Shown here: positions 20,470-27,617 of the stretch, piece by piece
How positions within the stretch are numbered: position 1 is the first letter of the stretch
Layout: each line of letters begins with the position of its first letter
From: Mytilinidion resinicola
Taxonomy: Eukaryota; Ascomycota; Dothideomycetes; Mytilinidiales; Mytilinidiaceae
Length of the DNA stretch: 27,617 nucleotides
NCBI RefSeq assembly: GCF_010093595.1
Contig: NW_022985441.1
Coordinates: 196,120 to 223,736, forward strand
Reading direction: 5' to 3'
Translations under genes and position numbers: made by a program
The notes under the pieces: generated by a model
Databases searched by the model: none
What the model saw: only the letters and a program-made list of their open reading frames with translations
Told to the model about the DNA's origin: nothing

Positions 20470-21200
20470 CGGTAAGGCAACACTGCGTCATCGGCACGGC
20501 GGAGCTCGAGCTCAATGTCAGAACACAACGTTGGCTTAGGATGATACGCCTACTTGATGTGGGCAGTGGCTTTATAGCAAGCCTTGCTGCTGGAGAAGAG
20601 TAGCGTATATGGAGGCTGGAAGGAAGCATACTACTAGTTTAGAAAGAGTAGCATAGCATAAATAGTAACTCCAGCCACCTTACTCTAGCTCTCTGCAGTG
20701 ATAATAAGTACTTACTATAGTTAGCTGCAAAATGTAGTAAGTTAGACAAGTTTCTAGCCCCGCCGCAGTTTATAGCTAACTGCGGTAGATAGCCTAAAGT
20801 TTCTAGCCCTGCCGCAGTTTACAGCTAAGGTAAAATGCGCACATCTGCTAAAACTACAGGTTTCGCAGAACGCCAAAAAAATCCGCAGGGAACTATTTCC
20901 CTGACGTAGGGACGCACCTTACACCGTGGTGATTATGTAGGACTTGCGGGGTCATTTTACACTAGCCGGGATTGGTAAGTGCTTCAATCAGAAGTACCGA
21001 CTAGGGTGGCGACCTTGCATGCATTTACGTGTGATAGCAACAACAAGGCTAATTAATAACGACTTCCCAGTATGAGTATCAGAAGTGATGGGAGCTTGAT
21101 AGTGGTGCTATGACGACGGAATTCGGTTACGCCATGAAAGAAGGCTCTCCGCAAATCAGGCGCGAAGGCAACAACGCGAACGTAATTTTTAAGTAGGAGG
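20470..21200. other. Intergenic stretch between the SNF2 gene and the second copia LTR
   Basis: About 730 bp without a protein-like open frame on either strand. It holds the 3' flank of the SNF2 gene and the repeated hairpin at 20751-20830. Confidence 0.55.
20751..20830. repeat. 49 bp-spaced direct repeat with hairpin
   Basis: tttctagcccYgccgcagttta occurs at 20751 and 20800. Within the first unit, CCGCAGTT (20763-20770) pairs perfectly with AACTGCGG (20778-20785) over a 7-base loop. The second unit has only the left arm. Confidence 0.7.
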
Positions 21201-21500
21201 TGTTCTGAACGTTCAGGAGTGGCTACGGTACACTATTTATATAGGATTATGGGAAATCTCGATGTGTACACAGAGTCTGAGCTGTTTGAAGTCAATGTAC
21301 CCCTTATATTTTCCGGCACAGTGGGTTTTCCGTGACCCAGGGACGGACGTTACTGCGGCTGGATTATCACTGTTGAATGTCACGGTTAATGGTGGCTGAA
21401 ACGATGTGACAAGGGGTGAGAATGGATACATATATGAGGCACCCCGCCCATCCATAGCCAGACAATAAATGAAAAAGCAGACACAATCACTTGCTCAACA
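21201..21500 (+). repeat. Probable 5' LTR of the second copia element
   Basis: The right end is well placed: it ends CAACA directly before the primer-binding site. The left end is inferred from TGTT at 21201, which matches AACA at the end and gives a 300 bp LTR. A TATA-like tatttatatagg lies near 21234-21245. No second copy is present to confirm the boundary. Confidence 0.6.
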
Positions 21501-21514
21501 GGTTATGAGCCCGG
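21501..21514 (+). promoter_or_regulatory. Primer-binding site, half tRNA-iMet type
   Basis: GGTTATGAGCCCGG directly follows the LTR end. Its GGTTATGAGCCC is complementary to the initiator tRNA-Met anticodon stem-loop. The left copia element uses the same 11-base core. Confidence 0.8.
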
Positions 21515-21823
21515 CTCGCACGATTCAGGTTTTGAGAGATATATACCTACAGCTAAGCTTCCGCAGCAAGTGATGATCTTATGAGCGATGAAGTTAATAT
21601 CTGCGAAACAGTCCAATAAGAACTCGGAACAAGACGGATCACCCTCCATCCGACGAAACCACAAACACCATAAATGTGATAGGGGTAGATATCACAGTGA
21701 TAACCCCTGTGATAGGCGAATTGAAACCATGCCGAAACGGAAGGGGCAGAATCGACCCCACAACATGCGCTCTACGTCGTGCATATGAAATGACACCGAG
21801 AATACAAGAAGAGGTCGGGAAAG

Positions 21824-22528
21824 ATGTCAACTCCAACGACAAGATCGCGAATTGACCTCCTCAAACCGCAACCACTACGAAAGAAACAGCGAAACAAAAC
21901 CCACCGCTGGACAAGAGAGGAAGTAAATGACATCTCTTATCTTCGGCTAGACCGTAAGTGGACTTGGGGTCAGATTCAAAGCACGCTTTTCCCGTCAACA
22001 TCGGTTGGCGCAGTCAAGATCGCATTCTTTCGCCTACCTCTTGAGGAGCGTATACGCCGCGCGTTAATCGTGTCCTCCCGCACCGGGGCCATTGAGCACT
22101 CCCGGTTTGAACAAGAACCAGACGCCCTATCCTCTAAGGCTGGGAAGAAACGTATCACCAACAACAACAATATCACGCGTTACAACCTCCGACCAAATAG
22201 ACCCACGAGTTTCCAGGGAATTAGGTCGCAATACCCGGTTGACCGCCGACGATTTCCCCACTTCTCCAGGGCGTGCGAAAAACACTCTGAGCTACGCAAG
22301 GCACCAGACGGAGACTACGAGCCCCCTTCCCATTCGCCCACGCCAGGCTTGTCTGATCGCAGCCCTTCTATCATCTCAAGCAAACTAAGTGAAGCTTCAA
22401 GCCTCGAGCTTTTTGGCCTAGAGGCACGCTCCGCCACCGCATCCGACTACGCCACCTCTGTCGCCCCAAGCCCGCTCAGCAACGAATCAGAGTTTTTCAG
22501 CGCAGAGGAGCACCCAATTTCACCATGA
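21824..22528 (+). CDS. Upstream ORF of the second copia element, SANT/Myb-like
   Basis: 234 residues from ATG 21824. After a basic N-terminus (RSRIDLLKPQPLRKKQRNK), residues about 27-75 contain HRWTREEVNDISYLRLDRKW...GAVKIAFFRLP. The spacing of W, EE, L and W fits a SANT/Myb trihelix. The rest is Ser/Pro-rich and probably disordered. The ORF ends in ATGA, where its TGA overlaps the ATG of gag, so gag could be translated by termination-reinitiation. Most copia elements have no such ORF. A role in nucleic acid binding or integration targeting is inference. It is intact although the element is truncated. Confidence 0.7.
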   Translation: MSTPTTRSRIDLLKPQPLRKKQRNKTHRWTREEVNDISYLRLDRKWTWGQIQSTLFPSTSVGAVKIAFFRLPLEERIRRALIVSSRTGAIEHSRFEQEPDALSSKAGKKRITNNNNITRYNLRPNRPTSFQGIRSQYPVDRRRFPHFSRACEKHSELRKAPDGDYEPPSHSPTPGLSDRSPSIISSKLSEASSLELFGLEARSATASDYATSVAPSPLSNESEFFSAEEHPISP

Positions 22529-23886
22529 CCAACATTACAAAGTTTGAGCAATTCGGCCTGAATGCGTTCTACAATGCCATTCCAACATTGGACAACGCTA
22601 GTGACTGGTTCAGGTGGAACCAGAAGGTTAACGAATTCATCCGAATATCTGCTGTTGCCGAAGACGGAGCAACTCCACCTATAGAAGAAGAGGATGCACA
22701 ACAATGGCAGCACCGCCATAAGTTCTACACGGCGATGATCGCAGCAAAGCTGACACACAATGCCGCGCAACGGATCAATGCTTTTGAAATCCATCAAGTT
22801 CAATCTCTTTTACAGGCAGTTAAGGAGAACTTTAAACCAGAAGGTTCAGGGACGTATGTCAACCTACAGCGGCGGTACATGTCCCTCACGCGAGAAAAAT
22901 ATGGGAGCACTCAGGCCCTAGGAGCCGAGATTAGAAGGATTCACGCTGAGAAACTTCTCCTCGACCCTGATTGTGTTACTTCGGAGATTGAGCGCACATT
23001 CTTCTTCATGCACGCGCTGGGCGCTGAATACAAAGGCTTCCGTAATCATATCTTCAGGCAGATGGACCTCGTCAACGATAGAGACGCAAACGGGCATATC
23101 ATTAAGGCTGCACCCACATTCGACTATGTCGAAGGCAAGGCAATTAAGGAAGAACATAGGAAGGGGCAGCTGGGAAAACAATCAAGTGACGTGCAGGCGC
23201 TCCCTGCTCTTACTCTGATTCGGGGGCCTGGCCAGAAGAACCTTATTCCGTCATCCGATGGAACCACATGCCAAATCGAGATTAACAACGTTCCCTACTG
23301 CTCCTTCTGCCGAAAGCCCTACCACATCGAAACCGAATGCTTCAAGAAAAATCCGAGGCTGAAGGGCCAAGGGAAAGATGAAGAGGGACACAAGGCAAGG
23401 GCACAGGGCTCGCAAGCCAACGGTCGCAAACCGTCAAAGAGACAGCACTCTACTGACGATGAGGATAACGATGCGGGTGGCCCGAAAGACCCAAAGAAGC
23501 CCACCTTCATGGTAATAAAGGCTACAGGAGAAGACGTCAATGCGGCATTTAGGAAGGGCGTTGGAAGCAATTGCGCCGCACTCACCCATACCCTCGCGAT
23601 GATGACTACAAGGACGCTCCCAATCCGCGACGCCTGGATCATCGACAGTGGCTGTGCCCAGCATGTGTGCAACAACGCCTCGAAGTTTATTCAGATGGGC
23701 ACGTACCATGGGCCCGCACTTCGGAGCGTTAATGCATCCACATCTCCCTCAGGAGCGGTCGACTGCATTTCCCGCGCGCCGCCTTCTAGACAACATCGCC
23801 CCGTCCAGCTTAGTCAACCTCGTATACTTCTTTTAACCTGCTTGCTTTGCTTTGCCTGCTCCGCTGCGCTGCACAACATATGGTAG
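22525..23886 (+). pseudogene. Copia gag with start of protease, 3'-truncated
   Basis: The frame opens at ATG 22525, overlapping the ORF1 stop. Gag features: a UBN2-like region (SDWFRWNQKVNEF, then long helices to about residue 200) and a CCHC knuckle CSFCRKPYHIETEC (C259, C262, H267, C272), followed by a charged linker. A protease active site D374-S-G lies in AWIIDSGCAQHVCNN. The copia-like sequence stops at about residue 410 (SVNASTSPSG). The last ~43 codons to the stop at 23886 are unrelated read-through of the flank. The element is therefore non-autonomous, lacking integrase and reverse transcriptase. Its gag differs clearly from that of the left element. Confidence 0.88.
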
Positions 23887-24094
23887 CTGAAATTCTTCCT
23901 TGATCTGCTGCAGTACGCGATTAAGCCCCGCTGCCACAATGCTACGTTTTGTCTGAACTCGCTCTGTGTCATTTTATTTTGCACGGTCTTACTGCGTCAA
24001 GACCCGCTCTTCCTCTCAGCTCGCCGTTCAGCTCACTACCCTCCGCAGGTGAAGCGCCAGCGCCCCCGATCGAGCGCGCCCAAATTGAAGTCGG

Positions 24095-24120
24095 GGTCGA
24101 AGGTCGAAGGTCGAAGGTCG
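24095..24120 (+). repeat. Heptamer microsatellite ggtcgaa, about 3.7 copies
   Basis: Perfect tandem copies of ggtcgaa, ending ggtcgc. Confidence 0.8.
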
Positions 24121-24306
24121 CTCGTACTCCTGAGCGCTCTCACATGCCCTTGTTGAGGGGACGCGCAGTCGAAGCCAAGCATCTAGCAGCTTTTGGCGTT
24201 AGATCAGCTCCTCGCTGATATGAAAAGCGATTTACTAGTAGGTTATTGGAAGTCGCCTGGAACTTCGATAACGTAGGCGTTGCATGTCAGAACATTGGCG
24301 GAGGCG

Positions 24307-24585
24307 CTAAAAGCGGATAGGTCTTCGGGCGTATCCGAGGATGTGTCGCCGGGCCTCTCCGTCCTTAAAGGGAGATAGGGTGTCGGCAAGGTGCTGTCTA
24401 CCAGGCTGGTGACAGACATCCAGGTGGAACTGCGAAAGGTACTGTAACGCCCTGTAGTGATGAATCAGAAGCCTCAGCTCGCTAAAAGCCTGTTGGAAAG
24501 CCTTGTAGGAGTCGCGGAGCTCTGCGCGGTCGTTGGCGCGAGTACAGCGGGTATGGCGGGCACCTTTACCGTAGGACCGCTCGGA
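24307..24585 (-). other. Unassigned open frame without a start codon
   Basis: 92 codons open between an upstream TGA (24588-24586) and a TAG (24309-24307), minus strand. The translation looks protein-like and helical (RAELRDSYKAFQQAFSELRL near the middle, then HHYRALQYLSQFHLDV). There is no ATG near its 5' end, so it would be an exon or a fragment. I do not recognise the family, and chance in a GC-rich stretch is possible. Confidence 0.3.
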
Positions 24586-24774
24586 TCAGCCTTTCAGGTG
24601 TCATCGCTTCACAGCGTTAACCTTCGAGTAACATAACAATTCCGCTCCTAGTTACACTGATAGCCTACCAATAACATCTGGCGTTACCTATAGTTGGCGA
24701 TAAAGACGAAGAACTAAACTAAGAGTTATTTCGTACGTGATTGCGTAAAGTAATAGGTTGAGAGCCAGCAGGTA

Positions 24775-27316
24775 TTAGTGAGACACTTTATGTACATCAT
24801 GTGCATGCCTTTTGAAATGCTTTTCGCCACTAAGTTCCGCAGAACATCTGGGATGCTCACATTCAAAGTCTTTCTGATACTCGGGCTCCTTGAAGTGGGT
24901 GTCCACATGCTTGTTAAGGACATCTTTTCGCCGTCTGCAGCGCATCCGTTGTCCGTACAGGAGCTCGGTGTCGCCTATACAAATGAGGCACACTGGGTAG
25001 GGAAGCTCCATGGGAAATGGGCGCTGGCCAGCCTCATCTTCGTCAGCCGCAAATGCGCATTCTTCTTTCTCGTAAGCTTGACTTATTCGCGAGTCAAAGC
25101 AACCAAGAATCGGGCCTCTATCCTGGCCATTATTCAGGGCCTTCTGTCGCTTGCTCTTAACGGATGGCTCGACGATTTCGAAGACAAAAGAATTCGGCTT
25201 GTTTCTTTTTGAAGCTTTGGGCTGACGAGTTTCTTGTCGACGACAAAGCCTAGCCATGGCGGAGATAAAGTTGATGCGAGCATTATGGGTTTCGAACGGC
25301 TTAAAGAGCATGCTAGCAACGGTGGCCCGCTCTCGAATTTCGAAGTCAGCGACCGGGAGGGTTAGAACCTCAGTCGCCGGCTTCCCGCTTAGCTGCCTAG
25401 CTATCTCGATCGTGTCGACCGAGTCGTGGAAATCGCGAATGGCTTTATCCACTCGTTTTCGCCTTAAAGCATTGTATGTTTTAGCAATCCATTTTTTACA
25501 GTCCTTATACTGCTTGTACAGTTCGGTTCCTTTGCCTTTTATAATAGGATAGTACCCTTGAGAATGAAGCTCTTTTGCGTATCCTGTACGTTCGTTACGA
25601 AGCGCTACAAGCTTAGGATTGTTCTGGACCTCTTCTAGCTGGCTGTCGTTAAGGTCCGCCGGTGCGCGTCGATCCCGCGATAGACCCATCCTCGCGACGG
25701 ATTCAATAAGGAGATCTTCAGAAGGACTTCCAAAATAGATGGCCTGAAAATCGCGTGCAATGTGCGTCGGAGTATAGTACTTTTCATATGTACTGCCAAG
25801 ATGGCCCATATTTTGGTTCCGCTCTGCCTCAGTCATGTTGCCTGGCGGATTCCAATGGTATTAGCATAGGAAAGAAGAAGGGACTTTAGGAAATTGCTCT
25901 TACGATCAATGTTCCTGCCTGAAGCTCGTCGTAGCTGATATAGCTCTAATGCTACTTTAAAGCCTGCAACACGCCCTAATCGCACAAATATGTCCCGATA
26001 CTTTGCATATGGGAACGCCTTATCTTTTAAGATTTCAACACCTCCAGTCGTATGCTTGGCGTCGCAGAAGAAGGGCCGATTCAATACTTCATGGTCCCAA
26101 TCAACATAAAGCACGTCGCGGTGGGCCGGTATAACTAGGTTAAAGATCTCTTGAACGCTCTTAAACTTATTCCGGAACGCGTTTTGGCTAACGCCAATAG
26201 ACAAGATGTGTGAAACAATACAGAACGCAGGAAGTCCTTCAAGGTGGAACGTGTATTTCTTCCTATGGTGGTAGAAGTAGTTAGCGAGATGCATTACAGC
26301 ATATATCGTGCAACTCACGGTTTCCCATCTTTCTCCTTGTTCTTAACGTGCTCAAGGTTCACATTCGCAGCGATTGTAGTCTTGGTAGGGTCTTCAAGAC
26401 TGCGTACTACCATAATTTTGATGTCTTTAAACGATAGCGCCATGTTACTACCTCTGTTGCTTGCGCTTTCGACAAGTGCTCCTGGTCTTGTAGCTGTTGC
26501 TGCGCTAAGGAGAAGAAGAAGTGAAATCTGGACTCGAATAAAGCCGTGAAGAGGTTTGGTATCGTCTACCCAGAGGGCGTGGAGAATGGCGTAAAGGTCC
26601 TGGACGAACATAGCGTGCTTTTCCTTTTCCGATTTGTCAAGCTTAAGGCTTGGGATCCACTTCCACAGCTGTTAGTCTAGCTTTACAAGAAGAGTATATG
26701 GCCAGAACTTACATTGCAAACATCAGTAAGGACATCACCGTTCATCTTATGGCTTGTAAGGTCCATATAGCACATGCTAATTCGTTTCCAATAGGTCCGC
26801 ATTGAGCTCTCCTTCTTAATTCGAAAATGTTTCTTCCGCCAGCGGAGATATGCTTTAAACACCTTTGGATCGCATTCACGCAGCTGGTTCTCTGGGTTTT
26901 TTTTGGTTGTTTTTTGAATCTTTAGGCAGTACCTAGTTTGCAGCAATTAGAGGGTGTAATGATGAGCTTGTGGGAATTTTTATAATTTACCTCTCCCAGA
27001 ATTCGCCTTCCCTCTTCCATAGTTTCTGGGTATAAGGAGTATGGTTCGGTTTCGCGGGTCCGTCCTCCCCTAACTCAGCAATGTCTTTCAGTATTTCCTC
27101 AGCTTCGGAGTCCAATTCCACGTCTAATCCTGCATCTAACTCTGCATCCGACTCTGCATCTGACTCTGCATCTGATTCCGTATCTGGATCCGTGTCTAGA
27201 TCTGGGTAGATGTCTGGGTCCGAGTATGAGTCCGAGCAGTCCGAGTCGCATTTAGCAAAGTCTAAGTCCGGACCTAGGCTTGCATGGGGAGGCGAGTATG
27301 GGTTTTGATTTGACAT
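24775..27316 (-). CDS. DUF3435 tyrosine recombinase, Starship captain, five exons
   Basis: Model: exons 27316-26991, 26932-26713, 26659-26319, 26262-25904 and 25841-24775, giving 770 residues. The introns (58, 53, 56, 62 bp) have good donors and branch sites, and every phase fits. The start is the first ATG. Exon 1 encodes an acidic Asp/Ser-rich N-terminus. The recombinase core (PF11917) shows Arg240 in TATRPGALVE, RLGRVAGF, the Y404-x-x-R407 box in LYQLRRASGRNID, then AERNQNMGH with His429 and YEKYY, where Tyr438 stands nine after His429 as in other tyrosine recombinases (Tyr437 is the alternative). The C-terminus carries two C2H2-like fingers (C700, C703, H727, H731; C743, C748, H761, H766), typical of the family. 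It would cut and join the Starship ends. No stop or frameshift is seen. The transcription direction places the element to the left. Confidence 0.93.
27130..27185 (-). repeat. 12 bp minisatellite in captain exon 1
   Basis: Imperfect tandem copies of tctgcatctgac encode repeats of S-D-A-E in the acidic N-terminus. The unit is a multiple of three, so the frame survives copy-number change. Confidence 0.75.
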
Positions 27317-27617
27317 AGTCTTTGGATTCACGGCCCTGGTAGCTAGCGCTCTCGTCGCTCTTGAAACTGGAGCCGTTTCGATCGCCGCACCGCCGACTTT
27401 GTGTTATTATGCTAGTCTAGCGGGTACGTAAGTAGTTGGAGTCGGAAGAGAGGACGTAGTCTGGCGACGACGAGTTTGCCGAACGGGTAAGTTGAGCATT
27501 GTAGATGAGGATTAAATCGCCGGAGAGGAAGTGGAACGAAGATGGTGTAGGGGGAAAGAGAGAGGAAGTGGAACGAGGATGGCGAAGGGAGAGAGGGCGA
27601 AGAGAGAGAGAGAGAGA
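27317..27617 (-). promoter_or_regulatory. Captain 5' region and candidate Starship end
   Basis: No gene is called. The captain frame is open upstream for about 30 codons without an ATG. A 30-codon minus-strand frame starting MLNLPVRQTRRR could be an upstream ORF. TTAC (minus strand) occurs at 27428-27431 and 27487-27490; TTAC-like motifs are used as targets by several Starships. Two 37 bp tandem copies and a GA microsatellite end the window. The transposon edge may lie here, but no repeat pair can be tested. Confidence 0.4.
27523..27596 (+). repeat. Two imperfect 37 bp tandem repeats
   Basis: gagaggaagtggaacgaRga starts at 27523 and again at 27560 with few differences. The array runs into a (ga)n microsatellite to the end of the window. 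Confidence 0.8.

Larger units (their letters stand above)
21201..23760 (+). mobile_element. Second Ty1/copia element, truncated in the protease
   Basis: Order on the plus strand: probable 5' LTR (21201-21500), half-tRNA-iMet primer site (21501-21514), leader, ORF1 (21824-22528), gag and protease start (22525 to about 23755). Integrase, reverse transcriptase, RNase H and the 3' LTR are absent, and sequence after about 23755 does not look like copia. Its gag and LTR differ from those of the left element, so it is a different family. The 3' breakpoint is approximate. Confidence 0.85.
23760..24774. other. Intergenic stretch with one unexplained open frame
   Basis: Follows the truncated copia element. 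It contains a 7 bp microsatellite at 24095-24120 and a minus-strand open frame at 24307-24585. Plus-strand frames such as 23949-24218 look like chance. The captain gene ends at 24775. Confidence 0.5.
1..27500 (-). mobile_element. Putative Starship giant transposon (5' part; left end outside the window)
   Basis: Seen: a complete DUF3435 recombinase gene at the right edge transcribed leftward, with a patatin-like phospholipase gene, a DUF3723 gene, a pseudokinase gene, a LOR gene and an SNF2-type ATPase gene to its left. Known: Starships of Pezizomycotina carry a DUF3435 captain near their 5' end, and patatin-like and DUF3723 genes are recurrent auxiliary genes. Inferred: the element starts just right of the captain (27317-27617) and runs left through the window. 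The precise termini and target-site repeats are not identified, so the boundaries are approximate. Two copia retrotransposons lie inside the proposed element. Confidence 0.6.

Noticed and set aside
23949..24218. Plus-strand ORF after the truncated copia element
   Set aside because: It has low-complexity Ala/Pro/Arg composition, includes a microsatellite and has no recognisable domain.
23886..24774. 3' LTR of the second copia element
   Set aside because: No match to 21201-21500 was found; the element appears truncated.
24778..25212. Plus-strand 144-codon ORF opposite the captain
   Set aside because: It is a shadow of captain exon 5, whose zinc fingers and DUF3435 sequence are clear on the minus strand.
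26660..26712. Captain intron 2 ending at the first CAG (26669)
   Set aside because: That acceptor is only about 3 bases after the CTAAC branch site. The next AAG (26660) has normal spacing and gives the expected N-W-I-P junction.
1..27617. CRISPR arrays, rRNA genes, tRNA genes or telomeric repeats
   Set aside because: None seen. The short tandem repeats lack spacer structure and no TTAGGG array is present; a tRNA-scanning program was not available.

Overview
The window is nuclear DNA of a filamentous ascomycete (Pezizomycotina). Its split genes have 43-170 bp introns, mostly 44-62 bp, with GTAAGT-like donors, CTAAC/CTAAT branch sites and AG acceptors. The protein families are fungal, and Ty1/copia retrotransposons are present. 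I assembled all gene models by hand from reading frames and splice signals.

The main interpretation is that this is part of a Starship, a giant cargo-carrying fungal transposon. At the right edge (24775-27316, minus strand) lies an apparently complete five-exon DUF3435 tyrosine recombinase, the family that serves as the Starship 'captain'. Captains normally sit just inside the 5' end and are transcribed into the element. The element would therefore end near 27.4-27.6 kb and extend leftward through the window. Two families known as recurrent Starship auxiliary genes support this: a patatin-like phospholipase (7020-10166, minus, six exons) and a DUF3723 gene (10327-12796, plus, two exons). They sit head to head over a 160 bp shared promoter. 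The opposite end of the element and its direct repeats are not visible, so its full extent is inference.

Layout from left to right. 1-5403: Ty1/copia element on the minus strand with a complete 194 bp 5' LTR, a partial 3' LTR, a half-tRNA-iMet primer site and one frameshift after the reverse transcriptase YVDD. 5906-6623: three-exon LURP-one-related (LOR) gene. 7020-10166: patatin gene. 10327-12796: DUF3723 gene. 13248-14220: two-exon pseudokinase. 14221-16440: GC-rich tract with repeats and hairpins but no confident gene. 16441-20469: single-exon SNF2-family ATPase. 20470-21200: non-coding, with repeated hairpins. 21201-23760: second, different copia element on the plus strand, truncated in the protease, with an extra SANT/Myb-like ORF joined to gag by an ATGA overlap. 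23760-24774: no confident gene, but one unexplained open frame. 24775-27316: captain. 27317-27617: captain upstream region, tandem repeats and a GA microsatellite.

Functionally, the captain would mobilise the unit. The patatin, LOR, pseudokinase, DUF3723 and SNF2 genes look like cargo or auxiliary genes, and the two copia elements look like passengers. No tRNA, rRNA or CRISPR array was seen.
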